Under the pieces are notes generated by a model. The model did not search any database and was not told where the DNA came from. It worked only from the letters and a program-made list of their open reading frames with translations. Below, piece by piece: positions 11,401 through 24,400 of a DNA stretch of 64,000 nucleotides (positions within the stretch are counted from its first letter, which is position 1; each line of letters opens with the position of its first letter). Source of the DNA: Sinohyriopsis cumingii (lineage: Eukaryota; Mollusca; Bivalvia; Unionida; Unionidae); contig CM068832.1 in the NCBI GenBank assembly GCA_028554795.2, positions 86,390,511 through 86,454,510 of the forward strand, given 5' to 3'. The position numbers and the translations under genes are program-made.

Positions 11401-14400
11401 CGATTGGCGTAGAGCTTGGCGCGAGGGGTTACTTCTGACCGTGGGAGAGATCACCAGGTCTCACTGGACAGCTACCGCCCGCCTCAAGATGGGCAGCCCC
11501 CAGTCAGTAAGGTGCTGCCCTGCTTTACTGGGTGCGTGGAGCTTAGAGAACCATCTCGACAAGTGGGCCACAAAGCTTCGCACCAAGAAAGACTAAAAGA
11601 AGAAATAAGAAGACTCCAGCTCTTCGTTTTGCAACCTGGAACATCAGGACCATGTGTCCTGGATTGACTGCTGACCTACAGCAGATCGACGATGCACGGA
11701 AGACTGCCGTCATTGACAGAGAACTCTCCCAACTGAACATCGACATTGCCTGCCTCCAGGAGACCCGACTGGCTGACAGCGGCACCATCAGGGAAGCCAA
11801 TTACACGTTCTTTTGGCAGGGGAAGCTAGCGGATGAAGCTAGGCTGCATGGCGTAGGCTTTCCCGTAAGGAACACGCTAATCGCCTTCATTGAACCTCCT
11901 TCAACAGGTACTGAGAGAATCCTTGCCCTGTCAACATCCTTAGGCCAGATCAACATCTTCAGCTTGTACGCCCCAACCCTCTGCACCACCCACGAGGAGA
12001 AAGACAAGTTTTATGGGCTCTGGATCAGGCAATATCCAGTATCCCCAACAAAGAAAGCCTTTACTTACTAGGAGACTTCAATGCTAGAGTGAGAGCTGAC
12101 CATGAGGACTGGTTCACCTGTCTCTGTTTTTACGGAAGAGGCAAGATCAACGAGAATGGTCAGCGACTGCTGAAGATGTGCTGCTCCCACAGCCTATGTG
12201 TGACCAACACTTTCTTCAAATGCAAGGAGATCCACCAGGTGTCGTGGAGACACCCATGTTTACACCACTGGCACCAGCTAGACCTCGTCATCACCAGGCG
12301 TGCAGAATTGGCCAGTGTTCTCCTCACCCGCAGCTACCACAGTGCCGATTGCGACACGGACCATTCACTCGTGGCCAGCAAGGTGCGAATATTACCCAAG
12401 AAGCTGCACCACGCCAAGAAGAAGGATCACCTACGCATCAACACCTGCCGTGCAAGCAACCCTGAGAAAGCACAGCAGTTCATCAGCAAATTGAAGGAAG
12501 CCCTCACCAAAGTGACACCTGATGACACCATTGACTCCAGGTTGTCCCATATCCGTGACTCTGTGTACAATTCAGCCATCACAGCTTGCGGGAAGAGGGA
12601 GCGAAAGAATGTCGACTGGTATGATGCAAACTGGGAGGAGATGGAGCCCGTGACTGAGGCAAAGAGGAAAGCGCTCCTGGCATACAAGGCTGCACCTAAC
12701 CCCAGAGCACTACAAGCCCTCAGGATTGCAAGGAACAATGCCCAGAAGACCGACCGCCGATGTGCCAACTCCTACTGGCTGAACCTTTGCAACAGTATAC
12801 AGACAGCTGTCGAAACCGGGGATATAAGAGGAATGTATTAGGGTATCAAACAGGCGACAGGCCACCGCAGCTACAAGACCGCCCCCCCCCCCCCCAAGTC
12901 CAAGACGAGCGAAGTCATCACAGACCAGCGGAAACAATTGCAGCGATGGGTTGAGCACTATCTCGAGCTATATGCAACCCAAAACAATGTCACTGGAACT
13001 GCCCTGGATGCCATTCCAGACCTGCCTGTCATGGAGGAGCTAGACACCAAGCCCACCCTGAAAGAGCTCGGAAAAGCCATCGATTGCCTTGCCTGTGGGA
13101 AGGCTCCTGGAAGCGACGGCATTCCGCCTGAAGTCCTCAAGAGCGGAAAACCAGCACTGCTCTAGCCCCTACATATACTCTTCCGCCTTTGCTGGGAACA
13201 GGGATACATCCCACATGACATGCGTGACGCCAACATCGTCACTTTGTAGAAAAACAAAGGAGACCGTAGCGACTGCAACAACTGTCGGGGCATTTTCCTC
13301 CTCAGCATCGTCGGAAAGGCTTTCGGCCGTGTTGCCTTGGCGCGCTTGCAGATCCTAGCCTTCCGCGTCTACCCAGAGTCCCAGTGCGGATTTCGAGCCG
13401 GCAGGTCAACTGTAGACATGATCTTCTCACTACGTCAGCTGCAGGAGAAGTGTCGCGAGCAGCAGATGCCCCTCTACATTGCCTTCATAGACCTGACAAA
13501 GGCATTTGACCTGGTTGGTCGGAGTGGACTCTTCAGACTCCTGCAGAAGATCGGCTGCCCCCACGTCTGCTTGCTGTCATCATGTCGTTCCATGGGAACA
13601 TGCACAGCACAGTGTGCTTCAATGACGCAACATCTGAAGCATTCCCAGTCATCAGCAGAGTCAAACAAGGCTGTGTCCTTGCACCGACGCTCTTTGCCAT
13701 CTTCTTCTCGATGCTTCTCCAGTACGCATTCAAGAACTGCAGCGAGTGAGTGTACATCCATACCAGGGCTGACGGCAAGCTGTTCAACATCGCCCGTCCC
13801 CGTGCTAAGACTAAAGTCACAGAGGTACTCATCCGTGAATTGCTTTTCGCCGACGATGCAGCCTTGACGTCACACACGGAAGATGGACTTCAGCAGCTGG
13901 TATGCCGCCTCTCCAATGCTTGTAAGGAATTTGGACTGACCATCAGTTTGAAGAAAACAAACGTCATCGCGCAGGACGCAGACTCACCTCCCTCTGTCAC
14001 CATCAATGGGTACAACTTGGAAATTTTCGAGATCTTCACGTACCTCAGGTCTAACATCTCCAGCTCACTCTCCATTGATTCTGAGGTGAACAGCAGGATT
14101 GCCAAGGCAGCAGCAGTGAGGGCCAGACGTAACCATAGGGTCTGGAACAACCCCAACCTCACAGGGAAGACAGAACTGCGTGTCTACCAAGCCTGCGTAC
14201 TCAGCTCACTTCTCTACAGCAGCGAAACATGGACCACCTATGCAAGACACGAGAGGAAACTCAACAGCTTCCACCTGAGATGTCTGCGGCGCATTCTGCA
14301 CATCCAGTGGCAGGACAAAGTACCCAACACAGAGGTTCTAGAATGCGCCAACATGAACAGCATGTTTTCCATTCTCAGCGAGAGGCGCCTTCGCTGGCTT

Positions 14401-15140
14401 GGCCATGTCAAGAAAATGGACCCAGGCCGCATTCCCAATGACCTGTTATATGGGGAGTTAGCAGAAGGTGCACGACCAACTGGACGACCACATCTGCGCT
14501 ACAAAGATGTCTGCAAGAAGGATATGAAGACGGCAAACATCAATGTCAACGAATGGGAGAGCTGTGCAAACAACCGTTTCAGCTGACGTCTATCTGTCAG
14601 GCAGGGAGTTCAAAACGCAGAGGAAGAGAGAAAAATAAAACCAGCTGAAAAGAGAGCTAGAAAGAAGGATAAACAAAAGCTTACTTTGGAGCTACGCCAT
14701 CGTCTCCAGTAGACGGACGGATGCCAAGATTCTGCCTCCCTCTTTCTCTCTCTCTGCATGTCTGTCTGTGTGTGTGTGTATGCAAATTAATAAATCGGTA
14801 CTGATTGCTGAATGGACAATTTTTAATTACTGTTTAAGATTATAAATAATACGCATGCTAAATGATTAGCATGAAATTGACATTTCAGTGTATACCATTT
14901 GGCACGTCAAATGATCAAGGAAATCGATGATCACATGCTCCCCGAGGGTGCGGCTGCAATGTCCGACGAGGACAAAATGTGTGTTCGCGTTGCGGCTTTA
15001 TGCCATGACATTGGTAAATATCGTACTTTCTTTTCATCACCCATTGTGTGTAATTTAATTATTCCCTAAAATATATTTACATTGCATTATCTGATTATCC
15101 AGATTCTAACTTATAGATATTCTTCAAAGTAAAGTTAGTG

Positions 15141-15200
<60 letters not shown>

Positions 15201-15352
15201 AATGAATACGGCTTCCAATTGTGCTGATCAAGTCTCATATCCCTGTATATAAATTATCGATTCCAATCTTTGCTTCTCTGTCTGATGAAGATATTTGACA
15301 TGGTCAAGCACGCATCAGTATTTTTTACAAAAACATCAACAATGCCAATAGA

Positions 15353-15386
<34 letters not shown>

Positions 15387-15643
15387 GGAATAGCAGGCAG
15401 CAGTAGTTTTCACAAAACATCAACAATGCCAATAGTAATAATAATAAGAAGAATAAGAAGAAGAAGAAGAAGAGGAAGAAGAAGAACAACAAGAACAAGA
15501 ACAAGAAAAACAAGAAGAATATTTATGATTATTGTTGTTATTATTTTTATTATCATTATTATTATAAATAAGATTCAACATCTTCTTCTACTCCTTCGTT
15601 TGCTAGTAATTATTTTTATTAATATTATTATTATTATTATTAT

Positions 15644-15679
<36 letters not shown>

Positions 15680-18600
15680 TAGTAGTAGTAGTAGTAGTAG
15701 AAAGAAATAGTGGTAGTTGTACATTGTGAATTTGAACATGCAAAAGGACCACACAATTCATTTAATCGTATCATGATACCTTTTTTTTAAACAAACCCAC
15801 ACAATTTTCATATATATCTATAAACTTCGATTATTTAGAACGTTTGAACAGCACAATAACTGTTCATTACTTTGCTTATGAACGCCATCAATCTAGTATT
15901 TAATTAACACACAAGATGCTTGACACATTTTGAATGATACAATTTATGAGACGAATAAATGTTTTTGAAGACAAGAAAAAACAAATGTTTTTTGATTTTC
16001 TAAAGGTCACGGTCCGTTCTCCCATGCTTACGAGGAAATAGGCAAAGAAATAATTGGGGATAAAGTCGGTTCGAAGCTGAAGGTAAGATGACTTTTAAAT
16101 TCTTAATCCTGGCTTGGCGCTCAGCATTAAGAGGTTAGTGATAATACTGGCCGGTCTGGTGTCAGGTGACTGGATGGAACATCGTACTACATATATGCGG
16201 CATGATGCCCCCAGTGCTAGAAATTGCTATAAAATGCCACACTGTAGACATCGTAGCGATATAACTGAAAAATTGTTAAAGCTACGTTAAATAGCCAAAT
16301 CACACACACACACACACACACGCACGCACGCACGCACACACACACACACATTCCAAGCCTATTTTATAACTTACTTTAAAGTCCCCCTACAGACCAATGG
16401 TAGTTCACTCGCATTAAAACTATGCAGTGCATTGCTATGTACCAGACAAATCTCCATCCCGCCCCACTCCCTCAAAATTATTTCCCAACTCTAAGTTTAG
16501 TTGCGGTCCGTTTGTCTACGTCAAAATATAACACCATGCAGTTTTGTAATCTTTGCTTGGATACGTTTATTGTATTATGCAGGAATCAATCGCATGTAAC
16601 GGTCGTAACGTATTTACATACATGAATATTACCTAGCAAATGTTCTTGACGAAAGGGTTCTCATCCTTGGTCATCTATATCAACCGTATATGATGTCCGT
16701 TGTCCAACGTTTATGTTTCATATAATCGTGATATAACGATATAATTTGTCTGCAAATAGTTTGCATCCCCATATAATTATAATAAATTTGAATCCGGCCT
16801 GTAAACAGTGTGTGTGTGTTTGTGTGTGGTTATCGTTCTTCAATAGCTCGTTTCGTTGACTTGTGGGTTTTCAAACTTTACGGACATTAATAGTTTGCCA
16901 AATACTAAACACAATAAAATAATTACCCCTCATAAAGAAGAAGGCTTTATGACGTTTAAAGATCATCCCTTGGTGCAGATATAGCATGGTACTGATAAAT
17001 GAGTGATTTTAAGCTTCGTTTGGTTTTGTTCTCTAACGATATGAAACGATATAACAAGAACATTCGAGAGAAATAAAATGAAAAGAACGGGGATATATTC
17101 TTTGCTTGACGATTTCCAAACTAAAGTATTAACGAAAAATAATATAGAAATATATTATCATGAAAATGTTATCCAGTATATAAGTATAAATGGTTCCCAT
17201 TGTTGCGCATATTGATAAGTAGTTATTGACGTATTTATACTTTCGTTTAAATTCTCCCACATTAATTCACATTGAATCTCTCTGTTTCAGCATGAAAACA
17301 TATCCTTGATATTGGTGGACAAGATGTTCAAAGATGAACGTTACGGCCTCAGTCAATATCTTGGAGATAAACTTGAGGAAAAAATTAAACTTATTCAAGA
17401 TCTCATTCAGGTATATACCTGTAAAATCAAAATACTGAGATTATCTTGATTCCATAACTGATATTGTACCAATATTCTGGTGGAAGGAATGATCTTTAAG
17501 AATGTGATATACGCTTCAGTTTAAATTACAAGAAACACTATGTATTTAAGAAGTGTTATTCTCTTTCGTGCACGGACACTAACTGTGAACATAATTAACC
17601 ATGACACATATCAAATAATGTAATTATACTTATTAAATGCTCATTTTTTCCCCGTTAACTTTACATTGTCGTAATCGTTCAATATTCCTCGATACTGACC
17701 GCGCGCCACAATACATATATCATTCACGTGAATAAAGGAACTACTTTCTTTTGTAAATAAACAATAGACTCAGATGCCAGTACTTTTGATTTGTAAACAA
17801 ATCATGTACACTCGAGTAAGAGGCTCTTTACGTTGTGGTTGTCTAAATTTGTTTGTGAATGCACTAAAACATGTTTCGTGGACTGCAAAAATCCCCAGCT
17901 GTCTTGACATTTTGCGTTGATACAATGTTACGGATTTAGGCTAGCTACCTTATATAAGTGATGGATTATGTCCTTACAAATAACAAGACATATAACTGTT
18001 TTCTTTAGCTGGTGATAAGAATGGCAAAAGCAAATATACTTACAGTTTTACATCCTGAATTTCCTCAAAATGTTTTTCTTAATTCTGCAAAATCCGAATT
18101 ACATGTGCCATGTCATAGGTTTTCAATATGGATTACACATTTCGAAATTGTGCTGTAATTTCGATAAGTGCAATTGCATTCTCCTTACTGCACTCAAAAT
18201 GAAATACACATTAAATTCCATAGCGTCTTTTTGAAAATTGCAATTTTTCCCACGTTATGATTTCAAACATTCAATGACAGAAATAGAAACATATTTGCAG
18301 ACGTAAACAAGCTTCTCCCGCGCCACTTCAATCCGATGTATTTCTTGTATTATTTGCACAGATGAATCCAGTCCAAATTCACAAACTTTCGTCGAATCGA
18401 AACAAAATATCAAAATATATTCACTCCAGATTAAATGGAAAAGTTGTTGCAATGCGCATTCATTCACAATATGACTGCAAATTTCAATTTTAACTAGACA
18501 CGCCATTTTCTTTCGAAAGTTATGTCGACCGCGCGACTAAGTTCAAATTTATCTGGGCGGAGCTATGTGCGCATTAATAATGATGTCATTTTGTAATGTC

Positions 18601-19711
18601 AAATCTGCGCTTGTGTATTTAGTTTGGAATATGGCATTCGTTCATTTGCGTTGTTTCTTGTAGTGTATTTTGTTTATATAATTAATCCTTAGGTACAATA
18701 AAAAATGAGCATATAATAAAAAGGTTACAACATTTGTATGGAAAAATATGAACTCGTTTTGTCGGAAGGATATACTGCACAAGTTCGTGCAGTATTCATT
18801 CCGAAAACTCGTTCATATTTTCCCATACAAATGCAGTAACCTATAATTGCGATATATGATGCATTTATTGCCTGCGCCGGTGTTATGGTAAAATTCTTTC
18901 TTTATGAAATAATCATCAAATATTACGTAAATATGCTGCTTTACTGACATCGTTTCTACATCAAATAAGTGTTTCTATTTAGATTTGATATTTAAATTAA
19001 CAACATACTAAGTGAAGGCTCCTAAAATTTGGGCGTTATTTGCTGTGTGAGTAGGCAACTTACAGTTTATACCACGATGAACTCAGAAAAAAACAACGTT
19101 AAAATCTTATAATTGAAATTCTAATTATTTGTTATGGTATTTTGTTTGCATCATTTAAAAAAAACAGAAATCTTAATTGAGCGTAGTAATACATGTTTGT
19201 GGTTTTTCTGTTACATAGCTATTTATAGCACTTGGGATGTCCAGCTTGATCGCAAAAAGGTCATCATAATACCAGTCCTTCAACCAATGGAAGCCAAATG
19301 TTTTCAATTATCTTTTGTTTGTTGTTAGAATGTTGTTTTTCTTTAATGCTTACTTCATGTCTGCCTTAACCGGCGGTTTTTATCTTATGCTGTACACGTG
19401 ACTCTATTTATAGAAGTCGAAAAGTAGTTCTCCTTACAGTTCATGCAGAAATGAACGCAATCGCAATTCGTTTTGATCACGTGGTAACAATCTGACCAAT
19501 GGAAATGTTACTTTACAAGTACTAGCTTCTGGCATCGAAATTATATCTTCATTACCCAGCTTAAATTCATAAACTTATGAAAGCAATCACGAACGGAAAA
19601 TAAGCGTACATATAAAAAGCTTTATTGTTGTTGTTGGTGGTGTTTCTTTAACATATTATAATCTTCAAAAACTCGATTATTATTATTAATAATTAAATAT
19701 AAAAATGTCCA

Positions 19712-19745
<34 letters not shown>

Positions 19746-20460
19746 ATCATCGTACGAAAATCCATGAAAAGACGAGCGTAGAGGATTTTCGCATGCGTCA
19801 TACGATGATGTCTCTGGACCTATGAATGATAGCAAGAGAGAGAGAGAAAAAAAAATTGTATTAACTGTATTAATGTTGATAGAAGTAGAATAATGATTCA
19901 GCTAAACTGTAAAATGTATTAATTACCTCTTGCTGGTTCGTCATTTCGCTTAGTTTCTATTACACGCTAATTTCCTTGTGCCAACAAGTGAATGGCTGGG
20001 CATTCAGTGTTCAAGAGGCTAACGACGTGTTTTATTGCTCTATTTATAAAAACTATTTTCCATGTTTAAAATCATAAGATTGTGTTTTATTGACTGTGAA
20101 TAAAAATAAAAGCTAAAAAGGCAACAGTCAATTTATTATTATGCAAAGTTGATTGCGAATAGCCGAAAATGCACAAAACTACATTTTGTAGCGGACGCAT
20201 TCGACAAGGATGTGAGTTCATTGATCCGGTCAATACACAGTTGCCTGTAGTCACTCTTAATTCCATTCAAAGGGCAAATATGTTTATTTGTATGTGACAT
20301 AAATACAATATGTATATAGTATATACGTTTGGTCAATGATATACCACTCATTGTATAAATATACCACTCATTGTACTGTACAAGCCTCGTTTCCTTTTAA
20401 CGAAAAATGTATACATATCGTGGTATATCATTGATATAGCGTACACACTATAAATATAGT

Positions 20461-20526
<66 letters not shown>

Positions 20527-21348
20527 CTGAACGATCTTTCCATTTACACCGGGTCGATGGAAATTGATCGAGGTGGTAGACATGGTGAAGCACGGTGCAG
20601 CAAATCTATATACATTTAGGCAACAGAAGTCGTCAAACTTTTGAAACATTTCCTTCGTAAAGTAAAAGTACACTTGTTAGTAACGTAAGTTTTGGATTTG
20701 GTAAAACTACCACCAGCTTTAAAAACGCGAAAAGAGTCAAATATATCAAAACATCTATATTACATTCATCTTTGTTAAATCTCGTAGTTAAAACGGTGGT
20801 GATAATATGTTGAATTTATGAGCGGGATTACCAAATTTCCAATCGTTTCAATTTTTGGAGAGTAAAAACTTAATTTTTAAAATCAAAATTTAAAGACTTG
20901 CATTTTTATCACATCAATTCATTTTCACCTGAGGTTTATTTGACAACCAGATACACTATATGTTCCCCTGCAAATGCCATTCTGAGAAATCAACGGAAAT
21001 AAATAGAAACACATTTAATTTTGAAAACAATGTTGATGCCTCCGCACAAGGTTTCATAGAAAATACTGCGGTATGAACTAGGTTCTAGGAGTATCACCAA
21101 ATGCTCAATTAATTCACAAGCAAGTCTCTATAGTAGCAGCTATTAACAAAAATGTTAGAGAGGACATATTCGTTCACATCAGCTGAATATCTGACAAGAA
21201 ATCGTCAGTTTGATGTGCAGGGCTTTTACGTCATACCTTGGCAAGGTAATTTTGCTATCTCTGACATATTAACGTGATGTCTATGCCACAAACAATATCT
21301 GGATGTGACATGCTGCGCGTATTAATAGCCAGTAAGTGTGCATTGCTT

Positions 21349-21413
<65 letters not shown>

Positions 21414-24400
21414 CAAAGTGTATCAGTTTAGTCAACCTCCGCCTGATGCAGTCATCATCAAAATGTGTTTATTCCTGAATAATACACATATGACTTAGAG
21501 TAGTGTGCAAAAGCTCATAAAGGAATTCGAAAACGAGGGCCGTCTTTAGAGACAGGCAGAACAATATCACTGCAGTATGTGCATCTTTCAACACACTAAA
21601 TGGGTCATTGTATCCCGTTAAAGGCACTAATATGCCGTTTTTTGTTTCCCTGACCTTTATTCAAGCAGATCATTTACCCAGCTATGAACACAATATCCCA
21701 GTAAATACAAATTACTTAATCAGTAATCACCACAGATGAAACAATGCTTAATTAATTCATGAGTGTAAGTGAAATAAAGTAATCAACGCAGTATTCTGGT
21801 GTATACTTGAAGAATGATATGTTGTAAGGCATACTGTTATTTCCTGTTTAGAATATGATGCATCACACTGCAGAAGCTTTCCTTAAAAATATACATAGCA
21901 AACATGTTAATTTGAATGTTTGAAACTTCATTTGCACGAAACCAGATAGTATTATATAATCAATAATGCTTGATTTATGTTTGTTTCTTCATTGAGACGT
22001 ATATGGTTTTGCTTAACTCTTTTGCACAGGGAAAAAGAGAACAAGATATGTCAGCCGACGAGAAGAAGAAAAAGTATATGTTCCAGGTAAAATAGATATT
22101 TGCTCTATTCAAACGCAAAATTAAATTTGTTAGAGAGGTACATGTAACTGCTATCAGTGAAACGTCTTTCTGAAAATAGTATAGCTTGAACTGAAATTGG
22201 TATAAGCATTCATACCAGGAAGGTAGCATATGCATCATACATTACACGGAGTCTGGAATATGACCCCCAGATTACTGTCCTACGAGTGGTGCACCATGTT
22301 GCCGAGTGGTCTAACCCGATCGCCAACACATCTTTCCAAGTTGGTTCTAGTCTCCGACTCGGCCAGTGCGGGTATGTGAGAAAGCTTGACGGCATCTACA
22401 CGTGCGTTTGTAGTTCTTACAGCCATTTCTCGTATTCTTCCTCCACAAGCCATATTTACCGCCATGTACATCATATACTGTACTAGACATTGTTTAAAAC
22501 CCGCCACAACGATAACAGAAACAACAAATGTTGCCCTGCGAGTGTGGTGATGTGATAGTGATGATATATGTTCATTAGTGTTCTCAGATTTGCGGGGTGA
22601 GGCTGATGAAGAACGAAAATTGCTACCATGAGTGGGGTGGTGTGAAGGTGCTGGTATGAGATAATTACTGTCCGGAGAGTGTGGCCGTATGAGGGTGTTG
22701 ATATGAGATAATTACTGTCCGGAGGGTGTGTCCGTATAAGGGTGAGGATATCAAATAAAATGTAACGGACCTTGAACATGCTTTACCTCCTAATTCAAAT
22801 ATCATATTTAACATTCAATACTGAATATTATTTTACTAATGAATGACGGTCATCATATATTGCGAAAATGTCATGCAACCACATTGCTTATATGTCCAAA
22901 TGTATGTATTGCACTGATTGACGGAAATACAGCTAAAACAATCAAAGTTGCCATGTGATAATTTTATTTTGTTTATATATAAAATCCAAGCATCGCATGA
23001 CGTTGGCATTAACTGTGGGTTGTCTCTTTCCTATTTGCCAGATTTGTAATACGCTTGTGATTTTACCACATAAATTGTACAGACGTGGTAAACGTCAACT
23101 AATCAACAGAGATGTAATCGTTCGAAGCCACGTAAATCCCGCTGCCTAAATGTTGGACTGACATGCATTCGTTTATTAAAGAATGATTTCGTCTAAATTC
23201 TCAAACGGCGATCAAACTAAAGCACTGAAAAGTTCAAGGACAAGAAAGAGTATTGTCGAATATTCCACATTAATCATAAGTTCTTTATTGCAATGTAAAG
23301 CTTCTGAAAGCAGGACAGACGGCCAATTATAATGGTAATAATCAAACTATTATTATTATTATTAATTATTATTATCATTATTATTATTATTATTTCAGAT
23401 CGTGTCCAACGCGGATACTGGAGTGGACGTGGACAAATGGGATTACTTCCACAGAGACGCAAAAGCCTGTGGTGTGCCTGAAAGATTCCAGTATGATAGG
23501 GCTCTAAGCGTGGCCCGAGTGGTCAAACCGAAGGATAAGACAGAGGAAGTGTTTGAACTAGGATACAGGGACTACGTAAGTCTAATTCAAATTGCAATCT
23601 TAGTGAAACCTAACATTGAAGACATGTACTTTGTTTTATGCCATTCTTCACTGACTGTCAGAGAAAACAACATAGTTTGCACTCTCATATGTAGATTTCA
23701 TTATAATGTGTTTGTTGAATAGAATTATACGCTCTGACAAAAATTATCAGTGTAGAGCAAACTAAGACCAATATTTATGAGCTTAATATTGTTTTGTTTT
23801 CTTCCCCGTGGCATAAAATGTCGGTTACCTAACCTCACATTAAATAAAGTCCGAAGAGCATTATGTAAGCCGTGTGACAACTGTGACCTTTTGCCAGAAT
23901 AAACGAACAAAAAACAATATTACAATTATATTAGTTCTTTTATATTTCGTTTTATTTTTTAAAATATTTCTTATCATTTTTGGCGCATTATTTCAGCGTA
24001 TGAATATTTTATGAAGGCTTCAGGTGCATTAGTATTTATAAAACGGTATCCTCCATCAAAAACATCACAGCTACTTCAACATCAATCCTGTAGTTAATCT
24101 CAGGGTTTCTAGTTCCACAGTTTGGTCTTAATATTTTACTTAAATGGAAACAGTGAGATGAGACAATAAATGTACAAAGTAGGACATCGACTCTGACAGA
24201 TACGATAGGATAGGGAGGGGTTCTTCCTCCCTCCCCAACATTGTAACTATCAGTATCGACATCGCTAACTAACTCATTCACTTTTACCATTATCCGCCGC
24301 AACGGATTTCAAAACGTTTTACATTGCGATCGCCAAATAACCTATTGGTAAACACTGTGTGCGATTGTATATTACTTCACGTAAACTTGTGCACTCATTC

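Larger units (their letters stand above)
10778..14728 (+). mobile_element. APE-type LINE, near-full-length broken copy in intron 2
   Basis: It aligns along its whole length with the copy at 39946-43912, from GTGGTCTAA at the 5' end to GGACGGATGCCAAG at the 3' end, with by-eye identity above 90%. It carries an APE endonuclease, a reverse transcriptase and a C-terminal [13 protein letters not shown] domain. The frame is broken at least seven times relative to the intact copy: a one-base loss near 12016, a stop at 12839, a C-run expansion near 12883, stops at 13163 and 13246, a one-base loss near 13561 and a stop at 13747. It sits in CT-rich simple sequence on both sides. I cannot fix the clade; RTE or a relative is likely. 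Confidence 0.9.
17411..22029. other. Intron 5: foldback, dispersed repeats and microsatellites
   Basis: A 4.6-kb intron holding the foldback at 18723-18841, an imperfect inverted repeat at 19746-19809, a dispersed repeat at 20195-20455 and two long AT runs, all listed separately. The rest shows no recognisable feature. Confidence 0.6.

Noticed and set aside
15270-15710. 146-codon frame rich in Ile, Arg and Ser
   Set aside because: Produced entirely by trinucleotide repeats.
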